From the NCBI GenBank assembly GCA_027627225.1, contig JAPFQT010000040.1, positions 930,001-994,000 on the forward strand: a DNA stretch of 64,000 nt. The letters run 5' to 3'. This stretch comes from Congeria kusceri (taxonomy: Eukaryota; Mollusca; Bivalvia; Myida; Dreissenidae). Positions 22,960-34,531 of the stretch are shown piece after piece (the stretch's first letter is position 1; each line of letters opens with the position of its first letter). The notes under the pieces were generated by a model. That model was not told the DNA's origin and did not search any database. It was given only the letters and a program-made list of their open reading frames with translations. Both the position numbers and the translations under genes were made by a program.

Positions 22960-25690
22960 TATTTACGGATCAGAAACTGGAATGTGAGAACACTCATTAA
23001 GACTGGAAAAACCGCAGAGCTAGCTAGAGAGATGGATAGGTAGCGATATGAGATTGAGGTGATTGACATCTGCAGGAAAGTTTACATTGTCTACTGGGCA
23101 TACAGTATTGTATTCTGGTCTACCAGAGGAAGAGGGGACGCCATCATGGAGAGGGGTTCATGCAGAGAGGCAAACAAGTGTCTGAGTGAATGGGAACCAA
23201 TCGGTGAAAGGATTGTAACAACACACTACAGGTTTAAATTCCAGGTTTTCCGGATTAAATATTATGCCACTACAAACTAAGCAGAACAAGAGATGAAAGA
23301 TGATTTCTATGGGCAACTCCAAGGAGTACTAGAGCGAGCCCCAAGAAGAGATATTGCAATTGTCAGAGGAAATAAGAATGCCAATGTGGGCTTCGACAAC
23401 ACTGGAAAAAACATTTAATGGGAATGGAAGGCTTGGGCGCAGTGAATGAGAACAGTGAACTTTATGTGAACTTCTGTGCCAACAATGATCTTGTCATATG
23501 AGGAACCACCTTCTCACATCCATAAAAAGACATGGAAATCACCTGATATGGTTACTGCAAACCAGATAGACCAAATAGCAATATCAAAACGCTAGAGAAA
23601 AACACTAGCTTATGTCAGAGCTTATAGAGTGGTAGATGTGGATTGCAACCATGAACTGGTGAAAGCATAACTCATGGTGAAGATCGCCTGATTGAGGAAA
23701 ACCGGTCTTAAAAGGCAGCCACGTTTCAACACCCCCCCCCCAAGTTAATGGAAAGGGCCATATGCCAAGACTGCAATTACAGTAACTTATAAGTCCCAAG
23801 TCCTTGCCAAATTAGGAGAAGACACGATAGAAGAGAATTTGGAAAGAACCAATGAAACATTTAGTACCACCTGAGAAGAAGTTCTTGGGTACGGGAAAAA
23901 GACATACAAGAGTTGGCTGTCAGAAGAAACCATATACATGATAGAAAAGAAGAGAGACATTCGACACATGCTGCTACAAGCCAAAACCAGAATAATAAAG
24001 CAGACCATGTTAGCAGAGTACAAGAAAAAAAAATAAAGAAAAGTGCCAGGATTGATAAAACCGAACAAGAGGACCAGATTGCTATGCAAGCACAAGAAGC
24101 GGCAAACGTAGGCGACATGAGGACCCTGTACGACATCTCCAGAAAGCTGTCAGGAACAGGTAAAAGCTAATAAAAAAAGTCAACTCCCTAAAACGTGACG
24201 AAGCCCCAGTACCAACTGTAGAGATGGAGCGAACATTTCAGAATGCTTCTGAATGGCACACCAATTGGACATCCTCCAGACATAGAAGCACGAGCAGACC
24301 TTGCAATCAACACAGGACCCTACATCCCACCAGAAGCCTTGAAAGCAGGTGCAACAACTTTTGCAGACATCCTATTTGAGCTTATCAGTGACATTTGAGA
24401 GCACGAAGAGGTACCAACTGAGTGCTGTAGGGACTTTTCTTCAAGCTGCCACAGAAGGGGGATCTTGGAGATTGCCAGAATTGGAGTGGCATCCAGCTGC
24501 TGTCACTGAAAAGCAAAGTGCTTACAAGGGTTATGCTAGAAAGAATAAAACAGCAGTAAACATGCAGATGAGAGATTAACAGGCTGATATTGGGCCGGAC
24601 ACACATGTATTGTCTAGATCACCACACCGCGGTTATTGTTGAGCAGTTCCTGGAATGGAGTCACCTCTATACATAAACTTCATAGAACAATTTCAATATG
24701 GTTGATCGAGCAACAATGTGGAAGTTATTGAAGTTTTATGGCATTCAAGACAAAATTATCAACATACTTCTCAGCCTCTACGAGAATACCACTTGTAACG
24801 TAGTACACAACTCTGAACGCCATCCTTTGAAGTAACAACTGTCATGAGACAAGGCTGTTTGATTTAACCTCTGATCTCGCTTGTAATAAATTTGATAATA
24901 AGCAATGCCAGGAGTCAGCCATGAGGCATACAGTGGACACTTACCAAAAACAGCTAGAAAACCTGGAATATCCAGTCCCACATGCACAAGGACATTCGAG
25001 AGAAGACCAAGGTTTTCGCCACAATGGCCAGAGATTCAGGGCTCCATATCTACACCAGGAAAACAAAGGGAACACCTCTCAATACGACGCGCACAACACC
25101 CATACATCTGGAGGACCAATCATTGGAGATTGTTGATAGCATTGCATACCTTGGCAGAATTGTGAGACAGGGGGTGCTAATGTAGATGTAAAAAGTAAGA
25201 ATTGGCAAAGCACAGTACGCCATCAACTCTCTTAAGACCATTTGAAACAATTCGAGTGTGAAGGCCGTACTGTTGTATGGATTGGAGACGTTAAAGCACA
25301 CAAAGACACTAGACCACAAGCTGCAGGTTTTCATCAACCGATGTATTTGAAAAATATTTGGAGTCAGATGGCCAGAAGTAATTTCAAACCAGGAGCTCAA
25401 GAGAAGGACCAAGCAAAAGCCAATAATTGCTACCATCAACGAGAGGAAATGGAGGTGGATTGGCCTCACAATTCCGAGAGATCAACCAAACATCAACAGA
25501 TAATCGGAATCCACAAAGCCGTATGAAGGGTCGCCCAGTGACCACTTGGAGAAGGACTCTAGATGCCGAGGTAAAGTATATCAACTTATCATGGAGTGAA
25601 TCAAAACACAGGTCACAAGACAGAACCAAATGTATGTTATTTATAGAAGAGTTGTTTAATAAACGTTGCAAAAAAGTCTGAAAAATTAAA
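22960..25690 (+). pseudogene. Dead RTE-like (craniofacial development protein 2-like) non-LTR retrotransposon
   Basis: About 2.7 kb of decayed endonuclease plus reverse transcriptase coding sequence broken by many stops and frameshifts. Recognisable pieces in order: endonuclease N-terminus NWNVRTL (about 22980), CANNDLVI (about 23470), linker VLGYGKKTYKSWLSEET (about 23880) and MRTLYDISRKLSG (about 24118), RT motifs GDLGDCQNWSGIQLLSLKSK (about 24458) and VDRATMWKLLKFYGIQDKII (about 24697), VMRQGC (about 24842), and the C-terminal thumb region HLEDQSLEIVDSIAYLG (about 25105) with WRWIG (about 25452). The catalytic Asp-Asp box expected between the RQGC motif and the thumb appears deleted. The element family normally encodes one ORF for target-primed reverse transcription. 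It cannot be active. It lies between the arms of an inverted repeat. Confidence 0.85.
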
Positions 25691-26040
25691 ACCCCAAGCG
25701 GGATTTTAACTCAAAACTTAGAAGCCATACAAAGTAATGTCAGTCGACAGCGGTTTTACCAACTGCGCTATCATGCTTGGTAAGGAGTCGTGTGTAAACT
25801 ATGGCTATACAAAATATTCACAATTCTGACGTCAGAATGTAAACAGAAAAAGATCCAAACAAACACGAACCATTTTTTAAATTGATTTTTATCTCAGAAT
25901 GCTCACATTCTTTCTGAAATAAATATACCATGTTTAAACCGCTATTATATGCCGGAAATTATATATTTTTTTAATTATGATTTTTGTAAAGAAATTTCCC
26001 CCCTTGAGGCCCTGTTCAATGCCATAGTCCCTTTAAAACA
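25690..26040 (-). mobile_element. SINE-like element (family B), minus-strand copy
   Basis: The reverse complement starts AAAGGGACTATGGCATTGAA and ends with a tRNA-like block: ACCAAGC acceptor, GCGCAGTTGGTAAAACCGC A-box region, a long variable arm, a degraded B box and GCTTGGGG, then TTTTAATTTTT. The order and about 350-bp length match the plus-strand copy at 51491-51841. It abuts the 3' end of the dead LINE. Confidence 0.7.
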
Positions 26041-26130
26041 CATTAAACGTTACAAATACAAAATATAACATTACATTTATTAGAACACATTAAACGTTAC
26101 AGATACAAAATATAACATAACATTTATTAG
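26041..26130. repeat. 47-bp direct tandem duplication
   Basis: The block beginning CATTAAACGTTACAAATAC repeats once with a 47-bp offset (26041 and 26088), with few differences. Confidence 0.8.
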
Positions 26131-26209
26131 TTTGATTAAAAACAAATTATGTTTAAATTGTTTTAACACAGTTGATAACAACTCAACTAAGAATGAAAAT
26201 AAGGTCGTT

Positions 26210-26925
26210 TTTTAAATCCTGAGGTCAATTTACCCCACCCACTTTTAGCAAAAGTATGGTAATTTATGAGTATCCTGTTGCACAAGTCTTGCTTAAATGT
26301 ATAAAACATAGACATGGTTATTGTTTAAAATGATATTTATTACAATAATCATCTTTTTTTAAAGAATTTGCAACAATGGAATGCCACATTTAGACCTAAA
26401 ACAACTAATTATGGCATTTTTCTCATTGTCTTTGTAAAAAAACATGCACCAGCAGTAGCTATAGAAACACATTGAATATTACAAATATCACTATAACATT
26501 AATTTTGTTAGTTTGATTTAAAACTAAAAAATTATATATATATTTTATTAAACACATTTTTATAACAATTCATCCAAGAATTAAAACAATGTCGTTTTTA
26601 AAATTCAGGGGTCAATTTACCCCACCCACTTTTAGCAACTGTAAGTATGATGATACTTTAGGAGCTTCCTGTTGAGAAAAATTAGTTTACTTTTATAAAA
26701 CATAGATTTGGTGATTGTTTAAATGATTTTTATTACATTTAGCTTACTTTTTAAGAGTGTGCAACAACTGAAAGGCAGATCTTTGAAAAAAAAACACCCA
26801 AATTGCTGGCCATTGTAAAAGAGGATTTGTTTAAGAAATTGGTTTTTGAAATCAGTATATGTATACCTTTCATTTAAAACAAATTTTAGCTTGGGGCGTG
26901 AATTTTAAATAAATTTCCCTTGCAC
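26210..26925 (-). repeat. Right arm of a large inverted repeat (two subunits)
   Basis: Inverse of 21775-22440. 'ggtcaatttaccccacccacttttagca' occurs twice (about 26223 and 26610), so this arm carries about 1.5-2 copies of a subunit of about 370 bp. The outer end 'ttggggcgtgaattttaaataaattt' mirrors the start of the left arm. Confidence 0.75.
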
Positions 26926-27046
26926 TCTTGGAAAACAGCACATTTAGTATTCCCATCTGGAGTGCAGTATCTTTAATTATAAGATCCACTAAAGATAAAC
27001 AATTAAATAATAGCTTATGAAATCAATAAGGTGGTATTTAATTTTT

Positions 27047-28166
27047 ATGCCCCCACTTTTAGAGGGGTGGGGGCATATAGGTTTGCCCTTGTCTGTCCGT
27101 CAGATTTTTGTGTCAAGCGTAACTGAAGAACTATTGCTGCTAGAGCGATCAAACTTTATATACTTAATTATCAGCATATGAACTGTATTTTGGTGCTTGT
27201 TTTGTCCCACGTCAGCAGAGTTATCGCCCTTTTTTATGCCCCCACTGTAGAGGGGGGGTGATATAGATTTACCCTTGTCCGTCCGTCCGTCGAATTTTTG
27301 TGTCGCACATAACTCAAAACGTATAACTGCTAGAGTAATGAAACTTTATAAGCATATTCATCGGCACCGCGGCTTGTGTACCTGGTTATTTTGGTGCAGT
27401 TTTTTCCGACATCAGCGGAGTTATTGCCCTTATTTTCGCATAAAATACATTTTTGGACTTGTGTTGGGTGTCACTCAAATAGTATTATTGCTAGAGTGAT
27501 GAAACTTTACAAACATATTAATCAGCATGTGAACGTGTGCACTTGGGTATTTTGGTGCACTTTTTTTGGACATCAGCGGAGTTATGGCCCTTTTTTAGCA
27601 AAAAATGACATGTTTGGACTTGCGTCAAACGTAACTCAAAAAGCATTACTGCTAGAGTCATGAAACTTTATATACGTATTGATCAGCATGTTAACTTGTG
27701 CACCTGAGTATTTTGGTTCAGGTTTTTCTGCTACCAGTGAAGTTATGGCCCCTTTTTTTAGCATAAAACGAAATTTTTGGATTTGTGTCGCGTTTAACAA
27801 AAAACGTATAACTGCTAGACTGATGAAACTTTATAAACATATTCATCAGCATGTGAACTTGTGCACCGGGGTAGTTTGGTGCATTTTTCCCGACATAAGC
27901 AGAGTTTTGTGACAACCAGCGGAATGTGGGGGCATCCGAGTCCTATGGAAACATGTCTAGTTAGCAAATAAATGACATTTTTGGAATTGTGTCACGTGTA
28001 AGTCGAAAAGTTTAACTGCTTAGGTGATGGTACTTTATAAACATATTCATCAGCTAGTGAATTTGTGCACCTGGGTATTTTGGTGCAGTTTTTTTCGACA
28101 TAAGCAGAGTTTTGTGACAACCAGCGGAATGTGGGGGCATCCATGTCCTATGGACACATGTCTAGT
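27047..28166 (+). mobile_element. Tandem-core element, 'ATGCCCCCAC' family, outer copy
   Basis: The head ATGCCCCCACTTTTAGAGGGGTGGGGGCAT is a hairpin, followed by 'cccttgtctgtccgtc'. The tail is GTGGGGGCAT (inverse of the head), hairpin ATGTCC..GGACAC, then ATGTCTAGTT. The copy is split in the run 'gccctttttt|agcaaa' by a second full copy at 27236-27961; its own core resumes at 27962. Typical unit motifs: 'taactgctagagtgatgaaactttataa', 'atcagcatgtgaacttgtgcacctgggtattttggtgcag', 'gttatggcccttttttagc'. Confidence 0.75.
27236..27961 (+). mobile_element. 'ATGCCCCCAC' family, copy nested in its own family
   Basis: A complete element with head ATGCCCCCACTGTAGAGG, leader 'cttgtccgtccgtccgtc', about four core units of 150-180 bp and tail GTGGGGGCATCCGAGTCC..AAACATGTCTAGT. 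It lies inside the T-run of an outer copy's unit with no longer target duplication, indicating insertion between T residues. The open frames at 27275-27912 are readouts of the repeat. Confidence 0.75.
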
Positions 28167-29291
28167 TTATAGTATGTAAGAATGGTTTGGAACTATGAAC
28201 TGTACTTGACTGAATCATGGTATCATGGCGTGACCTGAAAAATGTATGTGCTATCTATATGTGTCCATAATTTAGTAGTGCTTTAGGGATATTGAGATGG
28301 AAATAAATATCGTACAGCATTTAAAGTTGTTATTTAAGCCATACTGTAGACAGTCTGTTAAGTATACAGATATTTTGGTTAAAACAATTATGGTCTCAGT
28401 TGTGGAGGAAAAGCAGTGCACAGTAAAATTCTCTTTTTGGCACAGGACTGCGGTTTATTGTTTAAATAAGAATTAGGAAGTGTAATTATGTGCTGTTCTG
28501 TCACTGCAGCATAGTATCTTTTGCTGATCTTTGTCAGAGAAAGATTTTAACAAAACCTGTCAACAGCCTACTTAAAACATATCAATAGCAAACATATCAT
28601 TTGGAAATTAGAGCTTTTCAGTGTCGTCAAAATAGTTGGTTATTTTGTATTCCTAGTTGGCACTTGCGTGCTTTTAGTGCATACATAATGACATGCTATT
28701 ATACATATATTTTGTGTGTATTCAGATACCTTTGAATGTCTGAACGGATGAACAGATGTCTGAACAGATGATGACTGATTTATGGTTCAATTATACTTAT
28801 TACTGAGGGGGAATTTTATCCAAGTATAATCATTATTACGTACAAAATCGACACCTTGAATGCTACCATTGTGCTATCATGTCAGTGCTATTAGGTCTGT
28901 TTATACGAAGGCCGGTAGCTTCACTGACAAACGTTTCAATACAAAAGCAGATAATTATAAGTGGTTGCATATTTGTTAGGTATTTGCTTCGTTATCATAG
29001 TTTTTTAAAAGTAAGTTCCAAAATGTGTCTATTTGATGTGTGAACATTGGAAATTTTGTATTTTTGCATGTCGTGCTACAGTGTTGTCCTTCACTTGTAG
29101 CAAATTAAATATAATTCTGTCGAAGTTTCTTCAATTTGGCAGTAAAATATTTCATTTTTGGGGTGTTTATATAAATATGTTTTACATGCTTTTTTGTGGA
29201 CAAATTCAGTAATTCAGTAATTTAGGGAATGTAATATTGCATCATGTCTTTATTGCATAGAAGAACATCTGTCCCAATAAATATGATTGAG
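28167..29291. other. No gene recognised
   Basis: AT-rich, intron-like sequence. No exon with credible splice sites or repeat boundary was identified. Confidence 0.4.
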
Positions 29292-29460
29292 GAAGACCCT
29301 AACCCTGTGATGGTGTATATAATATTGAGAATCAATCATATTCAGTGGCATGGCCCATTAATCCAGCTCATTTCATTTCAAAAAGTTGTTATGCCTAAAC
29401 CAGTGTAAATGTTCCTATTATTTATTGAATGACCTTTCTTTTTTATTGCAGTTATGATTT
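29292..29460 (+). repeat. Dispersed 170-bp repeat, copy 2
   Basis: Matches 13745-13915 ('gtgtatataat', 'gcatggcccatt', 'ccagctcatttcattt', ending 'tttattgcagttatg'). Confidence 0.5.
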
Positions 29461-29614
29461 GGTGCTTTCTGCCAAAATGATGTGTGTAAAAAGAAAGCTA
29501 ATGCCTTAGTTGCTTGAATGGAAAGCTTTGCTCCAGTCCTCTCTGATAGTACAACAATGTAACGGCAACTGAATGGTACCTTATAGATGATTAAGTGAAT
29601 ATTTCTGTAACTTT

Positions 29615-30170
29615 ATGCCCCCACATTAGAGGGGGGGGGGGACATATAGATTTGCCCTTATCCGTCCGTCCGTCCATCCGTCGAGCATAACTCAAAACGT
29701 TTAACTGCTAGAGTGATGAAACTTTATAAGCATATTCATTGGCATCGGGGCTTATGCACCTGGGTATTTGGTGCAGTGTTTTCCGACATCAGCGGAGTTA
29801 TGGCCTTTTTTTAAACAAAAAATGACATTTTTGGACTTGGGTCGCGCATAGCTCTAAAGGTATAACTGCTAGAGTGATGAACTTTTATGAACATATTAAT
29901 CAGCATGTGAACTTGTGCACCTGGGTAATATGGTGCAGTTTTTTTTCCACATTAGCGGAGTTATGGCCCGTTTTTAGCATAAAATGATATTTTTGGACTT
30001 GTGTCGCATGTAACTCAAAAATTATTATCGCTAGAGTGATAAAACTTTATTAACATAATGCACCAGCATGTGCACCTGGGTATTTGCGTGCATTTGTCCG
30101 ACATCAGCTGAGTTTTGTGACAACCAGCGGAATGCGGCGGCATCCGTGTCCTACGGACACATATCTAGTT
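29615..30170 (+). mobile_element. 'ATGCCCCCAC' family, solo copy
   Basis: The head ATGCCCCCACATTAGAGGGGGG is followed by a 'cttatccgtccgtccgtccatccgtc' leader. There are three core units, and a tail GCGGCGGCATCCGTGTCC-TAC-GGACACATATCTAGTT with an intact hairpin. Confidence 0.8.
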
Positions 30171-30664
30171 ATTATCTATTTATGTAATTTCCTCCACTTA
30201 CTTATGACAATTGAACATTCACTGCCTTTCTCATTAATAGATGTACTGCTGAGTAAATGATTCAAAAATCTTGTTTGACAAGTGGTAAATATAATTGTTT
30301 AAAAACCATGCGCAACGTTTCTTTTGTAACAAATGATCACATGTGTGTCATTGTGTTATCTTCATTAAAACCAAGAAAATGGCTAATGACTATCTCATGA
30401 TCTTTGTTTGTAAGATTAACCCCTCAGCATTTACTAGGTATGTCATTTGCTTCCGTATAATGTTAAAATAATAGGCACTTGTTATAGATGACACTTTCAC
30501 TAGCGGGAGAAAATTTGTAGAAGTAGTATAAGCAATGTGAATAAAATGTCTTTGTAATACCGTTTTGCCCATGTGCAGCATTGATAAATGTTTTGTGAGT
30601 GTGAGTTTGAATCCTACTGGAACCATGTATCAAAAACAAAATTTGAGCTTTGTATATATTGTGT
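30171..30664. other. No gene recognised
   Basis: AT-rich sequence. The overlapping short minus-strand frames (30390-30626, 30463-30684) have no motif. Confidence 0.4.
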
Positions 30665-31687
30665 AGCTCTCCTGAGCACAACATGCTCAGGGTAAGCTTT
30701 TGTGATCGCCTTTTGTCTGTCCTCTGCCATGCATCGTCAACATATACCTTGTGAACACTCTATTGCCTAATCTTTATGAAACTTGCACAGAACATTTGTC
30801 CCAATGAGAGGAACATTTCTATTAGTTATTTCCCAATCCAACCAGTTTTTCTGACAAGAAATTGTTTAAAGTTTTTAATATGGACATACATGGAAAACTG
30901 CCCGCCCCCTGGTGGCCATGTTTTTTAACAAATCATAATTATTTTAAGCATTTGGTAATGGACCATCTAAGAAACATTTCTGTGAAATTATTTTGAAATC
31001 CAAGCAGTGGATTCTGACAAGAAGATTTTAAAAGTTTTTAATATAGCCATAAAAGGAAAAAAAGGCCCCACCCTCTGGCAGCCATGTTTTTTTTAAACAA
31101 ATCATCATAATATGAAGTGTTTTGGTAGAGGACCACCCAAGAAACATTCAAACCAAGTTTGATTACTTTCTTCCAAGTGCTTTCAGGGAAGATTTTTTTT
31201 ACAGTTTTCAATATAGCTATAGAAGGAAAAAAGTCCCCGCCCACTGGTTTCCACGTTTTTTAATGAATCAAAATGATTTGAGGAATTTTGTTAGAGTACC
31301 ACCCAAGTAACATCCATACCAAGTTTGGTTAATTTACACCAAGCGGTTTCAGAGAAGAAGATTTTTAAGTAAATTATTGACGACGATGACGGACAATGAC
31401 GACAAGCGCCAGACGGTGACTGACCAGAAAAGCTCACCTTTGAGCACCTTGTGCTCAGTTTTGCTATTGAATTAACATTAGTACTATATTTCAATCAATA
31501 TATTGTGAGGCACTCATTTTCAAATTGAACATGTTTAAAAATCAATCACAGCTTCTGTCAAGATTGTAAACACTGACTGATAGTATTTAATACCTCATCA
31601 TGTGTTCAAAACTGGGTCAAAAACTAGGTCAGTTTAGTTCCTTAGCCCCTCAGGTGAGCAAACTAGGGCCTTATGGCCCTCTTGTTT
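30665..31687 (+). mobile_element. 'AGCTCACCTGAGC' family element, subtype 1
   Basis: The head hairpin is AGCTCTCCTGAGCACaacatGCTCAGGGTAAGCT. Core units carry 'aatatagccataaaaggaaaaa', 'gccccaccctctgg', 'gaccacccaagaaacatt' and 'ccaagtttg.tta'. An internal 'gacgacgatgacggacaatgacgac' stretch is followed by a second head-like motif at 31427. The tail at 31640-31687 reads CCTCAGGTGAGCA, then hairpin AGGGCCttatGGCCCT, then CTTGTTT. Open frames inside it are not genes. Confidence 0.7.
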
Positions 31688-32098
31688 CTTCAATCAATAT
31701 ATTATTCCTACTTGAAAAATATTTTCGAGAGAAATGGGAATGTGTCTTGTTTTATTATGTGTCTATATTTATGGGGAATACCATCAATATGCCCCTTTAC
31801 ACGCAAAAAAAAAACAAGAATAAAAGACAAATAACTTGGCTTAAAGGCACTGGGTCCCTTTTGAATTAACACTATTTTGAAAATACTATAATTCCAATTG
31901 TTTTCAGAATTGACATAGGTGTTTGTCAATTAAAATGGGTGTTCAGAAATACAGACAAGCATAAAATAAAACAGATTAACAAATCAACCAATGCAGCCAA
32001 TAGCCACCATAGCAGAATTAATAAATAGGATATAATTGCTTGTTACCACTGTATTTGATCATGGTTTGCATTAGATTTTGTGTTCATATTTTCCACAG
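31688..32098. other. No gene recognised
   Basis: AT-rich sequence between an element tail and the next exon candidate; nothing further identified. Confidence 0.35.
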
Positions 32099-32169
32099 TG
32101 CGATTACCAGGCGATTACCAGGCGGGAGAGACCCGGGAAGACATAGAGGCTGCTGACACTATCCTCTAG
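32099..32169 (+). CDS. Candidate short exon of unknown product, terminal if frame is right
   Basis: A strong acceptor (ttccacag|TG) is followed by a short GC-richer block containing an 11-bp direct repeat (GCGATTACCAG twice). Entered in phase 1, as the other exon candidates would require, it encodes RLPGDYQAGETREDIEAADT and ends at TAG immediately before a donor-like GGTAACA. It could be the last coding exon joined to the 8.1-kb exon, an untranslated exon, or a chance structure. No family is recognised. Confidence 0.25.
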
Positions 32170-32608
32170 GTAACAGACTGACTGTTCAGCAGTGTTGCTG
32201 ACGCCCACAAGATGGTGAAACAGGCCTGGCAGGTCGTAGGTAGTTTAGAGTGATAGAACTCAAACGAACGCTTACGACCTTTACATACAGAGTAACATTA
32301 ACTGTAGACAATTACCAGTAGTTCATGTGTGTGCCATAGAAACATGGGGTGGTCAAGGAATAATTACTGGATACTATTTGAAAATGTGAACAAACATACT
32401 GCGTATAAGTTGAGTGTGTTAAGTAGTTGTACATGATTTTGAAGCAGTCTGATTAGTCCTCTTCATGCATATTTAAAATAAAGCATGATGAAGTCTTTAC
32501 TTGTATCATACTCATAACAGCATCCACATGAGTTGCCTTATTTCTTATTATATTATGATATTACACAGTTGATGTATGCGGACTTATGGGCCTGCCAGTG
32601 ATGTACAG

Positions 32609-32750
32609 AGGACAGATTGGTCAGCTAGGGTTTCAAGTTCTGTAAGCAGCGGGAATGGAACTCGAGCCAGACACTGGACCTGTACTAGCAGAAGTGACTG
32701 TCATTTCAACAGTTGTCAAGTCGAGGTTTGCATCCCGAGGTTCTGCCGCG
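32609..32750 (+). CDS. Candidate exon, thrombospondin type 1-like module, copy 1
   Basis: Encodes RTDWSARVSSS, SGNGTRARHWTC, SDCHFNSCQVEVC and CRG before a good donor (CGCG|gtaagatg), ending in phase 1. W-S at the start, G-N-G-T-R-A-R and the later cysteines follow the TSP1 pattern, W-S-x-W/C..G-x-G-x-x-R-x-R..C. The first two cysteines and the second Trp of the consensus are replaced by Ser or Arg. TSP1 modules occur in secreted adhesion and matrix proteins. The copy has a 29-nt insertion after the aligned acceptor (32568) relative to copy 2, so a downstream acceptor (gtacag at 32608) would be needed to keep frame. It may be a decayed exon. Confidence 0.45.
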
Positions 32751-33559
32751 GTAAGATGATCTGCTGTCCAAAATGTGGTATGTTTGTACCGAACAGAATT
32801 TTAGCTTACGTGATCTTTAACTGTGAGGAACTGTATTGTGGTCAGTCATTGTCTGTCGTCCGTTGTTCATTGTATGTCATTCATTCTGAACGTTTTGCTT
32901 TAAACACCTTCTCTGTAACCGCTGGATGGAAGTTGAACAAACGGGGCATTATGTTCAGATGCCTTTATATAAAATTGATCTTTACAGAAAAACTTGCTGG
33001 TAGTAAAATGGTGCAAACTTTTTCCAGTGGAGTCTCAACCAATAGAAATTATTATTGCATCAAACAGACATTTTATTTAAAGTTTGAATGTGAGTCCTCG
33101 CAGATCAGCTGAAATCCACATTTGATTCTGACGGTGTGCTCTGTTAATTTGTGTATTTTAATTAATGTATTTCAAGACAAGAGTTTTTAGACTGCTTTTA
33201 CTGACAGCATATGAGTTCTCTATGGCCATGCCATACAGAGTGATATCAATGGGTAATAAATATGTGTGTCATAGAAAGCTGGGGTGGTCGTGGAAAATGT
33301 TTCAGTGTGTTAAGCAATTTTACATGATTGTATAGCAGTGTGGTAAATGTTTTAGCTAACAGTATTATTACTTAGCTAGTTAAATCAAAGGGTACCTAGT
33401 TATATCAAAGAGTACAGATTGCCTTCCAGCCAAGCGCCCGGCATATAGGATAGGAATCGTGAGTTAAGATGTTCATCAGTAAAGATGTCCTATAAGTCAA
33501 AACTGGCTGGCCCTTAATTGCGAGAGGTGTCACTATAATATAAATACACTTTACTTTTT

Positions 33560-34292
33560 ATGCCCCCACTTTGGCGGGGGGGGGGGGCGGGATATAGATT
33601 TTCCCTTGTTCGTCCGTCTGTCCGTCAGATTTTTGTGTCGGGCATAAATCAGAAAGTATAACTGCTAGAGTGATGAAACTTTATAAGCATATTTATCGGC
33701 ATCGGGGCTAGTGCACAGGATATTTTGGTGCAGTTTTTTCCGACATCAGCGGAGTTATGGCCCTTTTTTAGCACAAAATGACATTTTTGAACTTGTGTCA
33801 CGCGTAACTCTAAAAGTATTACTGCTGGAGTGATGAAACTGTACAAACATATTAATCAGCATGTGAACTTGTGCACCTAGGTATTTTGGTGCAGTTTTTT
33901 CCAACATCAGCAGAGTTATGGCCCTTTTTTAGCAAAAAATGACATTGTTGGACTTGAGTTGCGTGTTACTCGGAAAGTATTATTATTAGAATGATGACAC
34001 TTTAAAACCAAATAATCAGCATGTGAACCTGTGCACCTGGGTATTTTGGTGCATTTGTTTCAGACATCAGTGGAGTTATGGGCCTTCTTTAGCAAAAAAT
34101 GACATTTTTGGATTCGTGTCGCGTGTAACTAACAAAGTATAACTGCTAGACTGATTAAACTTTATGAACATATTCATCAGCATGTGAATTTGTGCACCTG
34201 GGTAGTTTGTTGCATTTTTCCCAACATCAGCAGAGTTTTGTGACAACCGGCGGAATGTGGGTGCATTCGTGTCCTACGGACACTCGTCTAGT
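33560..34292 (+). mobile_element. 'ATGCCCCCAC' family copy within the duplicated exon unit
   Basis: The head ATGCCCCCACTTTGGCGGGG is followed by a 'cttgttcgtccgtctgtccgtc' leader. There are four core units, and a tail GTGGGTGCATTCGTGTCC-TAC-GGACACTCGTCTAGT. It postdates the duplication it interrupts. Confidence 0.8.
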
Positions 34293-34390
34293 TATTATTG
34301 TATGTTTAAAAACGTATATGTTATATAATGTTTGGTTATAATTATAAACACCGCATGCACATATTATTCAGTTGTATACTTGTTACACAG

Positions 34391-34531
34391 TTGATATACG
34401 GAGGACACATCGGTCAGCCAGGGACTCGAGTCAGACACTAGACCTGTACCGACCTCTCTCCTGCCTAGGTGGAAGTGACTGTGGCTGTGATAATTGTCAA
34501 GTTGAGAATTGCAACTGGAGGTCTTGTCATG
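34391..34531 (+). CDS. Candidate exon, thrombospondin type 1-like module, copy 2
   Basis: Bounded by acceptor ttacacag and donor CATG|gtaagatga, open throughout, phase 1 at both ends (141 nt). It starts IRRTHRSARD, aligned with RTDWSARV of copy 1, and ends GSDCGCDNCQVENC..SCHG, aligned with SDCHFNSCQVEVC. Between these, a loss of about 29 nt and a gain of about 17 nt relative to copy 1 shift the frame for about ten residues and then restore it. In the frame of copy 1 its conserved HWTC would read as a stop. It may be a real, diverged module or a relic whose frame is restored by chance. Confidence 0.4.

Noticed and set aside
27275..27912. Several overlapping frames of 74-95 residues
   Set aside because: All lie in the core units of the 'ATGCCCCCAC' element.
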